This document shows positions 5,885 through 12,062 of a DNA stretch of 45,968 bases, in pieces (the stretch's first letter is position 1; the number at the start of each line of letters is the position of its first letter). A model generated the notes under the pieces. It had not been told where the DNA came from. It saw only the letters and a program-made list of their open reading frames with translations, and ran no database searches. Made by a program: the position numbers and the translations under genes. The stretch is from a virus. The stretch is taken from the IMG/VR virus record IMGVR_UViG_3300011432_000011, positions 1 through 45,968 of that record; one strand, 5' to 3'.

Positions 5885-6108
5885 TGGACAATAGTATCCA
5901 CCCGCTCAAAGTCTGGCGTCAAGGGCTTGGTCTTAGCCAAAAGACAGCAGCCGAAATGCTCGGCCTTAGCGAGCCCACCCTGTCGAGATACGAAACTGGC
6001 GACCGCGCGCCATCGCTTTCTCAAGCTGCAAAGCTGAGCGACAAGACCGGCATTCCAATCGAACAATTCGTTAAGCAACCCGAGGCCGCAGATGCGCCCG
6101 GCACCTAA
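5884..6108 (+). CDS. Cro-like XRE-family regulator, 74 aa
   Basis: This small HTH protein (residues 7-60: VWRQGLGLSQKTAAEMLGLS, then EPTLSRYETGDRAPSL) is divergent from the repressor and is the first gene of the rightward operon, the position of Cro. I chose the ATG at 5884; the frame is open further upstream, but that would run through the operators. There is no Shine-Dalgarno sequence before this ATG, and the inferred transcription start lies close to it, so translation may be leaderless. A role in the lysis-lysogeny decision is inferred from position. Confidence 0.8.
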   Translation: MDNSIHPLKVWRQGLGLSQKTAAEMLGLSEPTLSRYETGDRAPSLSQAAKLSDKTGIPIEQFVKQPEAADAPGT

Positions 6109-6385
6109 ATCCCCGCGCTCGGACTGAAGCATGTGCAATCACGCACAACAAACGAAAGGCTTCGGAGGGAATCCGAGCGCGGGTACTATTTCGCGGTCGC
6201 CAGCGAAAATGCGCTGTCGGTACAAGTCTCACCATCGGATCATGGACGCAGGTGAAAAGCCTGTCTGTGCAAAACAGACCACTTTTGGAATTTAGTTTTC
6301 GTTGAGTAGCTGGGAAGTGTCGGGGGTCCGTCAATCCCAACATTGTGAGCGTGAGTGCTTGTGCTGTCTCCAACGGGAGGAAGGC
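6109..6385 (+). other. Untranslated, strongly structured segment of the early-right transcript
   Basis: No credible gene lies in these 277 bases. On the transcript there is a long imperfect hairpin at 6112-6183, then hairpins at 6201-6216 (CAGCG/CGCTG), 6249-6263 (CAGG/CCTG) and 6263-6279 (GTCTGT/ACAGAC). None is followed by a good uridine run, so I do not call a terminator. A structured segment right after the first early gene could be an antitermination (put- or nut-like) or attenuation element. Confidence 0.45.
6112..6183 (+). ncRNA. Long imperfect hairpin (candidate regulatory RNA element)
   Basis: A perfect 12-base inverted repeat (CCCGCGCTCGGA at 6112-6123 and its complement at 6172-6183) encloses a second stem, GAAGC/GCTTC (6126-6130 with 6159-6163), and a third, TGTGC/GCACA (6132-6136 with 6143-6147). 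Stacked together these give about 22 base pairs with asymmetric internal loops. The right-hand strand of one loop contains GGAGGGAA. It lies directly behind the Cro-like stop. The function is unknown. Confidence 0.5.
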
Positions 6386-6619
6386 ATGGGAAGCCGCGCG
6401 CTGCTCGATCACTACGGGAAGTTAATCGCGTTCATCGACGACAGAGAGGGAGTGCCAAATGCTTCAGGAGTTGTCACGCCAGCACCAAGCCCACAGGGAA
6501 CGCAGAGCCAGACTGTTCCCCAAGCAAGTCCCGATTGTTCAGCGCGACAAGCCCTCCCCAGTTCCGATCCGGCGCGACCCGCTAGCCTCTGCAATCGAGT
6601 TCTTCAACATGCTCGGTAA
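6386..6619 (+). CDS. Possible small protein overlapping the DnaA-domain gene
   Basis: The ATG at 6386 has an excellent GGGAGGAAGG ribosome binding site and encodes GSRALLDHYGKLIAFIDDRE before continuing into a Ser/Pro/Gln-rich tail. That tail overlaps the next gene's N-terminus (6459-6619) in another frame. Either a 77-aa protein is made, or only its first 24 codons matter as a coupling leader. I cannot tell which; the N-terminal helix looks real and the tail does not. Confidence 0.35.
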   Translation: MGSRALLDHYGKLIAFIDDREGVPNASGVVTPAPSPQGTQSQTVPQASPDCSARQALPSSDPARPASLCNRVLQHAR

Positions 6620-7037
6620 GCCGCTCCAACCCATGCTCGGGGTCCGCATCGCAACGACCTATGCCAGAACAACGTGGCCGTATGTCGTGGCCGGCGAAAA
6701 GCCGCCAGTTGAGAAAACTGTGAGCGTTCCCGAAATCGTCAATGCCGCCGCCCGGTTCTATGAGAGGACAACCAACGAAATCATGTCGGATCGGCGATCC
6801 ACTGAGATCGTCAGGGCCAGACATGTCGCGATGTACCTTGCCAAACTCTTGACGCGGCTTTCGCTTCCCGAGATCGGGCGGCAGTTCGGCGGGCGGGATC
6901 ACACCACGCCGATGCACGCAGTCCGCAAAATTCAGCACTTGATGGGATTTGACCTACGATTGGTTGATGAGGTTGAGGCCCTCCGGCTGGAGTTGGTCGC
7001 GTTGCAGGAATGCAAAAACCGCACGGTGCAATCATGA
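6459..7037 (+). CDS. DnaA C-terminal-domain (domain IV) replication protein
   Basis: This 192-aa protein starts at an ATG with GAGGGAG 6 bases upstream. Its C-terminal half has the DnaA domain IV fold: ARHVAMYLAKLLTRLSLPEI followed by GRDHTTPMHAVRKIQ (about 120-165), the helix and signature that bind DnaA boxes. It lacks the AAA+ ATPase domain of DnaA, so it is a DNA-binding protein only. It opens the phage replication module. A likely role is to bind DnaA-box-like sites in the phage origin or to control host DnaA sites; an inverted pair of such sites lies at 8244-8268. Confidence 0.8.
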   Translation: MLQELSRQHQAHRERRARLFPKQVPIVQRDKPSPVPIRRDPLASAIEFFNMLGKPLQPMLGVRIATTYARTTWPYVVAGEKPPVEKTVSVPEIVNAAARFYERTTNEIMSDRRSTEIVRARHVAMYLAKLLTRLSLPEIGRQFGGRDHTTPMHAVRKIQHLMGFDLRLVDEVEALRLELVALQECKNRTVQS

Positions 7038-7690
7038 GCGACACCTGGGGATTTACCTGGACGCAGCCACAAGTGGACATGCTTAACGAAATATACGGCT
7101 ATGTTCCCAATAACGAAATTGCCGAGATCATCAACGCGGCAACCGGATCGAGATTCGACGGCTACCGTGTCAAATGCAAATTCAACAAACTCAAACAGCC
7201 CAAAGCCCCCGCTGTTATCCGCGAACTCGTCTGGACTGCCGAACTAATCGCTATGCTTCGCAAGCATGCGGAGGACGGTTTAAGTTTTGGTGCCATCGCC
7301 GTTGAGATCAACAAAGCCGCGGGGACATCGTTCACCAGGAGCGCGATTGCTGGTGCGATGCTGAGGTGGGGCGTTCCAAAACCCAAAAGGGCCGTCAACC
7401 GATTGCAAGCCGCCCGTGCCGCCGACAATAGACAGCGTATCGCGAAGAAACTGAAACCTCACGAGCCTCAAACGTACTCGAAAAGCCTCGACATCCTGTT
7501 CTTGGATCGGGAGCCTAACCAATGTGCGTTCCCGACCAGCGGTGAGGGTCTGAGCATGTTGGTGTGCGGTAACGTTACCGCTGACAGCTCCTATTGCGGC
7601 TGGCATTGCTCGATTGCCTATCAGCCATACAAGCGGACAGAGCGGTCGTCATTCCGTGCCGGTCACATGATGCGGTCGTTCGGCGCATGA
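7034..7690 (+). CDS. GcrA-like regulator with two N-terminal HTH segments
   Basis: This 218-aa protein starts in an ATGA overlap with the DnaA-domain gene. The C-terminus carries the GcrA signature: ILFLDREPNQCAFP (about 156-169), a central VCG, and YCGWHCSIAYQP (about 188-199) with paired Cys/His. The N-terminus has two successive HTH-like segments: TWTQPQVDMLNEIYGYVPNN (about 8-27) and VWTAELIAMLRKHAEDGLSF (about 65-84), the second followed by FTRSAIAGAMLRWGV. Host GcrA has one such HTH and works with sigma70 at promoters carrying CcrM-methylated GANTC sites. A phage copy could redirect host or late phage transcription. GcrA is confined to Alphaproteobacteria, so it also points to the host. 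Confidence 0.8.
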   Translation: MSDTWGFTWTQPQVDMLNEIYGYVPNNEIAEIINAATGSRFDGYRVKCKFNKLKQPKAPAVIRELVWTAELIAMLRKHAEDGLSFGAIAVEINKAAGTSFTRSAIAGAMLRWGVPKPKRAVNRLQAARAADNRQRIAKKLKPHEPQTYSKSLDILFLDREPNQCAFPTSGEGLSMLVCGNVTADSSYCGWHCSIAYQPYKRTERSSFRAGHMMRSFGA

Positions 7691-8016
7691 CGGAATTTCA
7701 TCTCCCATTCCCGCCGTCCGTAAACGACATGTACGTCAAGGGGCGTATCATCTCGGACGATTATCGGGCGTGGCTCAATGAAGCTGGCTACAGACTCAAC
7801 CGCCAGAAGCCACAACTGTTCCAGCCTCGAGCTGTCGTGACGATTGACCTCGACATGAAACGGAAGGGCGACTGCGACAACCGAGCTAAGCCCGTTCTGG
7901 ACCTCCTTGTGAAGGGCGGCGTCCTGAAGAACGATTCCAAGAAATACGTCCAGCGGGTGTCGATTGGCTGGGAGCCAATCCTGGACGGATGCCGGGTGAG
8001 GATCGAGGCCGCATGA
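7687..8016 (+). CDS. rusA: RusA-family Holliday junction resolvase
   Basis: This 109-aa protein starts in an ATGA overlap with the GcrA-like gene. It has the RusA pattern: FHLPFPPSVNDMY at the N-terminus, the metal-binding MKRKGDCDNRAKPVLDLLV (about 57-75) with two conserved Asp, and a GVLKNDSKKYVQRVSIGWEP strand and helix (about 77-96). RusA dimers cut four-way DNA junctions formed in phage replication and recombination, preparing DNA for packaging. Confidence 0.9.
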   Translation: MTEFHLPFPPSVNDMYVKGRIISDDYRAWLNEAGYRLNRQKPQLFQPRAVVTIDLDMKRKGDCDNRAKPVLDLLVKGGVLKNDSKKYVQRVSIGWEPILDGCRVRIEAA

Positions 8017-8579
8017 GATACGCATGGTATCCCTGGAATGTTCAAGATTACCGCCGCGACACCATGCACCTGTCGCTTGCAGAGGATGGAGCCTATCGAC
8101 GACTGATCGACGAATACATGACTATCGAGGGGGCGTTGCCGAACAATGACGCGGCGCTAGCAAGGCTTGTCGGCACAACGATGGATGAATGGTTGGCTGT
8201 TGCGCCAAACGTTCGGGCCTTCTTCAAGCCGTCAAACGACAAACTTGTCCACAAACGCTGTGAACAAGAGCTTCATGCGCAACGCATGCGAAACGCACGC
8301 AGATCGCAGGCCGCAAGTGTTGCGGCAACAGCACGGCACCAAAGAGACAGAGAAAACAAAGAGATAATTGCGACTAGCATGCGCAACGCATCCGGTTCGC
8401 ATGCGTTTGCTATGCGTTTTGATGCCACAAGACAAGACAAAGAAAGAAAGAGGGAAGACGGCTCGCTCGCTACGGCGCTCCCTACGGGCGCGCTTCGCGA
8501 GCCGAAGGGCGCAAGCCAACCATGTCCCGCGTCTGACGCACTTTCCAAGGTCATTCGAGAAAAAGGATGGGCGAGATGA
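8013..8579 (+). CDS. DUF1376 replication-module protein
   Basis: The ATG at 8013 overlaps the RusA stop (ATGA) and gives a 188-aa protein. The first roughly 90 residues are a DUF1376 domain: WYPWNVQDYRRDTMHLSLAE, then EDGAYRRLIDEYMTIEGALP. This domain is common in phage replication genes that resemble initiator or helicase-loader proteins. The remaining residues are highly charged and low in complexity; the DNA encoding that linker contains phased AACGCA repeats and an A-rich stretch. An origin inside the initiator gene is the arrangement of lambda O, so this may be the initiator. Confidence 0.75.
   Translation: MRYAWYPWNVQDYRRDTMHLSLAEDGAYRRLIDEYMTIEGALPNNDAALARLVGTTMDEWLAVAPNVRAFFKPSNDKLVHKRCEQELHAQRMRNARRSQAASVAATARHQRDRENKEIIATSMRNASGSHAFAMRFDATRQDKERKREDGSLATALPTGALREPKGASQPCPASDALSKVIREKGWAR
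8244..8268. promoter_or_regulatory. Inverted pair of DnaA-box-like sequences
   Basis: CTTGTCCACA (8244-8253), a 5-base spacer and TGTGAACAAG (8259-8268) form a palindrome with 9 of 10 arm positions matching. Each arm holds a 9-mer (TTGTCCACA and TTGTTCACA) close to the DnaA box TTATNCACA. It lies 12 bases before the AACGCA repeats and could be bound by the phage DnaA-domain protein or host DnaA. Confidence 0.45.
8281..8420. repeat. Iteron-like AACGCA repeats, candidate replication origin
   Basis: AACGCA occurs directly at 8281, 8292 and 8385, and in inverted form at 8402 and 8413. The two close pairs are each spaced exactly 11 bases, one helical turn, and face each other. Between them (about 8340-8370) lies an A-rich stretch that could melt easily. 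The palindromic DnaA-box-like pair at 8244 borders the set. All of it is inside the DUF1376 gene. This arrangement resembles iteron origins within phage initiator genes. Confidence 0.5.
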
Positions 8580-8800
8580 GCGAATGGCGACCAATCGAGA
8601 CGGCACCGAAAGACGGAGAGTGGATTTTAGTATGGTGCGTCAGTGTCGCGACAGGTGAGTATGCCGCCGTTGTTTACTGGGATTATGTCGATGAGCTGTG
8701 GCACAGCAGAGAGGTTTTTGACGGGGTTAAATCCGTTGATGACATATTCTCCGATGACGACCTATCCCATTGGATGCCCATAAAGGAGCCGCCGCGATGA
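8576..8800 (+). CDS. DUF551-family protein
   Basis: This 74-aa protein starts in an ATGA overlap. It shows both ends of the DUF551 family: EWRPIETAPKDGEWILVW at the N-terminus and HWMPIKEPP at the C-terminus. Such proteins are frequent in tailed phages and their function is unknown. A second member is coded at 43928-44182 in the accessory region. Confidence 0.85.
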   Translation: MSEWRPIETAPKDGEWILVWCVSVATGEYAAVVYWDYVDELWHSREVFDGVKSVDDIFSDDDLSHWMPIKEPPR

Positions 8801-9303
8801 GAGGCCGCAAGCGCAATGTCGTCGTGGTGCGTGAGCGTAACGGTAGAGCCAAGAGAGTAGCGGTAGAACCGAACGAAATCGCCCAAGCCATGCCGCACCG
8901 CAAGGAGGTGGCCCCGGAAATCAGACACGACCCGATGGCGGAAACCAAGCTCGGCAGGCTACGCTTGGTCAACCGGATCACGGTGCCGCAGTACGACGCC
9001 GGGGTTAAATATCGCGACATTGTGGGGCGTTACCGGGCGGCGATCTGTGCCCCTCGAGGAATATCCACACCCAGCCGGGGCGGTGAGATGTCCGACGAGA
9101 TGGCGCTAAAACTCAAGGATAAATACGATGCGGCATTTGAGGCTCTAGAGGATGGCGCTGGCAATCGTGCGGCTAAGGCTGTGGCGCATGTTGCGGTCTA
9201 TGACCGGTCAGATTTCAACATGGATGATCTTCGCCGCGGCCTATCCACACTGGCCAGTCATTTCGGGTTGACACGGGTGCTGAATTTTGCTAGGCGTCAT
9301 TAA
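8797..9303 (+). CDS. Hypothetical basic protein at the end of the early-right operon, 168 aa
   Basis: The ATG at 8797 overlaps the DUF551 stop (ATGA). The N-terminus is strongly basic (RGRKRNVVVVRERNGRAKR), suggesting nucleic-acid binding. A central segment reads ITVPQYDAGVKYRDIVGRYR and the C-terminus is helical (DLRRGLSTLASHFGLTRVL). No family recognised. It is the last early gene, directly before an intrinsic terminator and the late operon, the place where lambdoid phages code the late antiterminator Q. That role is only a positional inference. Confidence 0.65.
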   Translation: MRGRKRNVVVVRERNGRAKRVAVEPNEIAQAMPHRKEVAPEIRHDPMAETKLGRLRLVNRITVPQYDAGVKYRDIVGRYRAAICAPRGISTPSRGGEMSDEMALKLKDKYDAAFEALEDGAGNRAAKAVAHVAVYDRSDFNMDDLRRGLSTLASHFGLTRVLNFARRH

Positions 9304-9322
9304 TAGAAGATGAAGAATTACG

Positions 9323-9350
9323 CCCGCCCGAGCAATCGCGGCGGGTTTTT
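9323..9350 (+). terminator. Intrinsic terminator between early and late operons
   Basis: CCCGCC (9323-9328), an 11-base loop with a possible inner CG/CG pair, and GGCGGG (9340-9345) are followed by five T. It lies 20 bases after the stop of the last early gene. Late transcription must start downstream or pass it by antitermination. Confidence 0.75.
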
Positions 9351-9355
9351 CGTTG

Positions 9356-9385
9356 CGCCCAGCCTTCCCTCCCGTTCGCTGGGCG
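9356..9385. repeat. Inverted repeat in the late-operon leader
   Basis: CGCCCAG (9356-9362) and CTGGGCG (9379-9385) form a perfect 7-bp stem with a 16-base loop, directly after the terminator. There is no T run, so it is not itself a terminator. It could be part of the late leader or a regulator site. Confidence 0.35.
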
Positions 9386-9434
9386 TGGCCCTGCCCTTTC
9401 GGCTTAGCGAATAGCTGCCACGCGAGGGTCGTCT

Positions 9435-9632
9435 GTGAGATCAGCGATAGAGCCACCTAGAACGGCTCAAGGAAAAGGGCCGAAATTCGGGATGCGCAGA
9501 CCTTGGTTTCGCAGCAACGTTCAACCGATTGAGTGGTACTGGCGATGGCACAAGGTTGATCCGTGGAGGAATCTACGCGGCGGCTGGTTTGTGATTTTCG
9601 GGCCGTTTTTATTCCGTTGGAGCGATTGGTAG
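9435..9632 (+). CDS. Hypothetical Trp/Arg-rich protein, 65 aa
   Basis: The first gene after the terminator starts with GTG at 9435 (GAGGG upstream) or at an internal ATG at 9492. The C-terminal half is rich in Trp, Arg and Phe (WYWRWHKVDPWRNL, GGWFVIFGPFLFRW) and ends in a short hydrophobic segment. No family recognised. It ends 13 bases before the next gene. Confidence 0.5.
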   Translation: MRSAIEPPRTAQGKGPKFGMRRPWFRSNVQPIEWYWRWHKVDPWRNLRGGWFVIFGPFLFRWSDW

Positions 9633-9645
9633 GGGTGCAATCTAA

Positions 9646-9864
9646 GTGGCTGAAAACATTACTAAAATCAAATCCCTGGCGCGGGCTTACACCGAAAAGG
9701 CCATTGAAACGCTAGGGGGCATCATGTCTCAGCCGTCATGCCCTGAAAGTGCGCGCGTTGCAGCAGCCCAGGCATTGCTCGACCGCGGCTGGGGCAAGCC
9801 GACTCAACCCCTCAGTGGCGACGAAGATGGTGCCCCCATTGCAATCACTTGGCAGAAAGACTGA
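9646..9864 (+). CDS. Candidate terminase small subunit-like protein, 72 aa
   Basis: This GTG-started protein (AGGGGT upstream) has a conserved-looking block: KSLARAYTEKAIETLGGIM, then ARVAAAQALLDRGWGKPTQP. Short proteins with this block are commonly coded at the head of packaging operons in proteobacterial phages, so a small-terminase or packaging-accessory role is plausible. It is shorter than typical TerS proteins, and no HTH is obvious. If correct, TerS and TerL are separated here by 7.6 kb. Confidence 0.55.
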   Translation: MAENITKIKSLARAYTEKAIETLGGIMSQPSCPESARVAAAQALLDRGWGKPTQPLSGDEDGAPIAITWQKD

Positions 9865-11185
9865 GCCTAAAACTGTATTGGCTCACGGCTGTTTCGATGT
9901 GCTGCACTTGGGACACAAGCGGCACCTCGAAGAAGCCAGAAGCTTAGGCGACCGTCTTGTTGTCTCGATCACGCCTGACCACTTGGTCAACAAGGGGCCG
10001 GGCAGGCCGGTGTTCAACGCGGACGAGCGCCGCGAGATGTTGTTATCGCTTGATTGCGTTGATGAAGTGATTATCGCGCCGGGCCCCACGGCCAAGGCGT
10101 CGATTGAGCTGATTAAGCCTGATGTGTACGTCAAGGGCGTTGATTACGCGGACAGCGACAATATCCACCACATTGACGACATCAGGGCGCAAGAGGCGCT
10201 AGGCGGTACGGTCCACATCACACGGACGGCCAAGTGGTCAAGCTCACGAATCATCAACTCTGAAAGGCTGAGCGACGAAGCCAATGCATATCTTGAACGC
10301 GCTCGTAGTCGTATCGGATTTGGTAATATCAGTGACGCTTTCAATCGCGCTGATGATCTTCGCCTACTCTTTGTGGGCGAGACAATCATCGACGAGTATC
10401 GCCCGGTTACAGCGCTCGCCAAGCCAAGCAAAGAGTTCATCCTCGCGACCGTTGAAGCCAAAGAGCCAGAGCAATTTCTAGGCGGTGTTAGGGCGGCCAG
10501 CCTCCATGCTGACTGGGCAAATGTCCAGGTCATCACCGATGATGGCGAGTCGATCCACAAGACCCGCTATGTCGATGCCGACTTCGGCAAGAAGCTATTC
10601 GAGGTTTACAACAAGACGAGGTTAGAGCTAGGCGCACACCAGCGGCAGTCCTTCATGGACAAACTGGCTGAGGCGCAGGCTGATGTTGTTGTGGTGTTTG
10701 ATTTCGGCCACGGCTTGATTGATGCCGACGCAAGGAAAGACCTGAGAGCGCTGGGCGGGTTTCTAGCAGTCAACGCACAGACCAACGCGGGGAACTATGG
10801 ATTCAATCCGGTTTCAAAGTATCAGGGCGCTGATTTGGCTTGCGTTGATCTGCCTGAAGCTCGGCTATCGGTTGGCGAACAATACGCGGGAGCCGATCAA
10901 CTCGCCGGACAACTTGGATTCGACAGGGTTATCATCACGGCTGGTCGCTATGGATCGTATTGCCCACAGCATGTGCCTGCTTTCGGGAACCGCGGACTGG
11001 ATACGATGGGGGCGGGTGATGCGTTCCTGGCAGTCGCCGCCCCTCTCATCGCCGCTGGACTCGATACCGAGGCGGCTACATTCGTAGGCAACGTGGCCGG
11101 CGCCCTGAAGACCGAGATTGTCGGGCACCGCAGGCATGTCAGGCGGGACGAGCTTCTTCAAGCAGTGGAGGGACTTCTAAAATGA
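9827..11185 (+). CDS. HldE-like bifunctional enzyme: nucleotidyltransferase then PfkB-type sugar kinase
   Basis: Residues about 17-150 form a cytidylyltransferase-fold domain: AHGCFDVLHLGHKRHLEEA with the HxGH motif, a central YVKGVDY, and a WSSSRIINS motif. Residues about 185-452 form a ribokinase/PfkB domain: LLFVGETIIDEYRP, LGGVRAASLHADW, and the ATP/anion-hole motif DTMGAGDAFLA near the end. The same two domains make HldE (RfaE), which phosphorylates heptose-7-phosphate and adenylylates heptose-1-phosphate, but there the kinase comes first. The start is uncertain: ATG at 9827 overlaps the previous gene by 38 bases and has no good ribosome binding site. A GmhA-like isomerase two genes on supports heptose chemistry. 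Confidence 0.8.
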   Translation: MVPPLQSLGRKTEPKTVLAHGCFDVLHLGHKRHLEEARSLGDRLVVSITPDHLVNKGPGRPVFNADERREMLLSLDCVDEVIIAPGPTAKASIELIKPDVYVKGVDYADSDNIHHIDDIRAQEALGGTVHITRTAKWSSSRIINSERLSDEANAYLERARSRIGFGNISDAFNRADDLRLLFVGETIIDEYRPVTALAKPSKEFILATVEAKEPEQFLGGVRAASLHADWANVQVITDDGESIHKTRYVDADFGKKLFEVYNKTRLELGAHQRQSFMDKLAEAQADVVVVFDFGHGLIDADARKDLRALGGFLAVNAQTNAGNYGFNPVSKYQGADLACVDLPEARLSVGEQYAGADQLAGQLGFDRVIITAGRYGSYCPQHVPAFGNRGLDTMGAGDAFLAVAAPLIAAGLDTEAATFVGNVAGALKTEIVGHRRHVRRDELLQAVEGLLK

Positions 11186-11346
11186 CGGAAAACTTTGACT
11201 GTTGGCCGCACATCAGCCCGCAGCTTGCCGATCCAAACACGCCATGGAAGAGGATTGAACTGGAGCGCCGGGCAAAAATGCACCGCCTCATGGCCGAACA
11301 GAGGGCGGCTAGGCTTGGCGAAGAGTTGTATGCCCGAGCCGCATGA
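11182..11346 (+). CDS. Small helical protein in the sugar cluster, 54 aa
   Basis: The ATG at 11182 overlaps the upstream stop (ATGA), and the stop overlaps the next start (ATGA), so it is coupled at both ends. The sequence opens TENFDCWPHISPQLADPNTP and continues in an Arg/Glu/Ala-rich helix. No family recognised. The placement between the kinase fusion and the isomerase suggests a partner in the pathway. Confidence 0.6.
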   Translation: MTENFDCWPHISPQLADPNTPWKRIELERRAKMHRLMAEQRAARLGEELYARAA

Positions 11347-11837
11347 TCGACGACGAAGACTTCCCTGATGTCCTCCGCGCGGTCGAACTCTGCAACGGGG
11401 CCAAGCACGATAAGCGCCGGTTCTTCTTCATCGGCAATGGCGGATCAGCAGCCATCGCTAGTCACATGGCCGCGGACTGGCTGAAGAACGGCAACGTTGC
11501 CGCTCAGTGCTTCAACGACCCGGCGCTGATGAGCTGCATAGCCAACGACCTTGGCTATGAGAACGTGTTCGCCAAGCCGCTGTCCTTGCATGGCGGGCAG
11601 CGAGATGTGCTATTCGCCATATCCAGCTCAGGGCAGTCCAAGAGCATAACCCGCGCCGTCTGGGTTGCCAGCGGGCTACGCATGAAGGTGATAACCCTGT
11701 CGGGGTTCAAGCCTGACAATCCGCTGCGGAAGATGGGCGAGATAAACTTCTATGTGCCGTCAGATCGCTACGGCGAGGTTGAGATTGCACACCACACGAT
11801 CTGCCACGGAATACTGGACCGGGTGATAAACATTTGA
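11343..11837 (+). CDS. gmhA: GmhA-like phosphoheptose isomerase (SIS domain)
   Basis: This 164-aa protein is one SIS domain. It shows FFFIGNGGSAAIASHMAADW (about 27-46), the phosphate-binding SSSGQSKS (about 92-99) and a C-terminal EIAHHTICHGILD helix. GmhA converts sedoheptulose-7-phosphate to D-glycero-D-manno-heptose-7-phosphate, the first step to ADP- or GDP-heptose. It is somewhat shorter than chromosomal GmhA (about 190 aa), mainly at the N-terminus. It starts with an ATGA overlap. Another sugar-phosphate isomerase specificity is possible. Confidence 0.85.
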   Translation: MIDDEDFPDVLRAVELCNGAKHDKRRFFFIGNGGSAAIASHMAADWLKNGNVAAQCFNDPALMSCIANDLGYENVFAKPLSLHGGQRDVLFAISSSGQSKSITRAVWVASGLRMKVITLSGFKPDNPLRKMGEINFYVPSDRYGEVEIAHHTICHGILDRVINI

Positions 11838-12059
11838 GTTGCGAAACCAAAGTTCGGCGAGGGGGAAGCCCCGCTACTGCACGAACCGCCCATGCAAGCG
11901 GGCTCAGTAAGCAGCGCTGGTCTTTGGGGTGGTGCCGGCTGGAGTACAAGGCCACACGCCGCGAAAGCGGAACAGACCCCGCGATCAAAAGTGGGGAGGA
12001 TGGGGGACGGAAAGCCCGTCCCGGTCGGCACCACTTCGCATTTGATAAGGACCGGGTGA
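11838..12059 (+). ncRNA. Candidate structured RNA inside the sugar cluster
   Basis: An outer helix pairs GTGGTGCCG (11929-11937) with CGGCACCAC (12026-12034) and can extend with wobbles. It encloses three hairpins: CCGC-GAAA-GCGG (11959-11970, a GNRA-type tetraloop), CCCCGC/GTGGGG (11977-11996) and GGGACGG/CCGTCCC with a 5-base loop (12004-12022). Upstream are GGGG-GAAG-CCCC (11861-11872) and a GCCC/GGGC hairpin. No reading frame here is convincing. One, with TTG at 11834 (TTGA overlap), gives 79 Arg/Gly-rich residues; another continues the isomerase frame past its stop without a start codon. I favour RNA, but a small coding gene is not excluded. Confidence 0.4.
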
Positions 12060-12062
12060 TTG

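Noticed and set aside
9310-9414. A 34-codon ORF starting with ATG right after the last early gene
   Set aside because: It runs through the intrinsic terminator and the following inverted repeat, and has no ribosome binding site.
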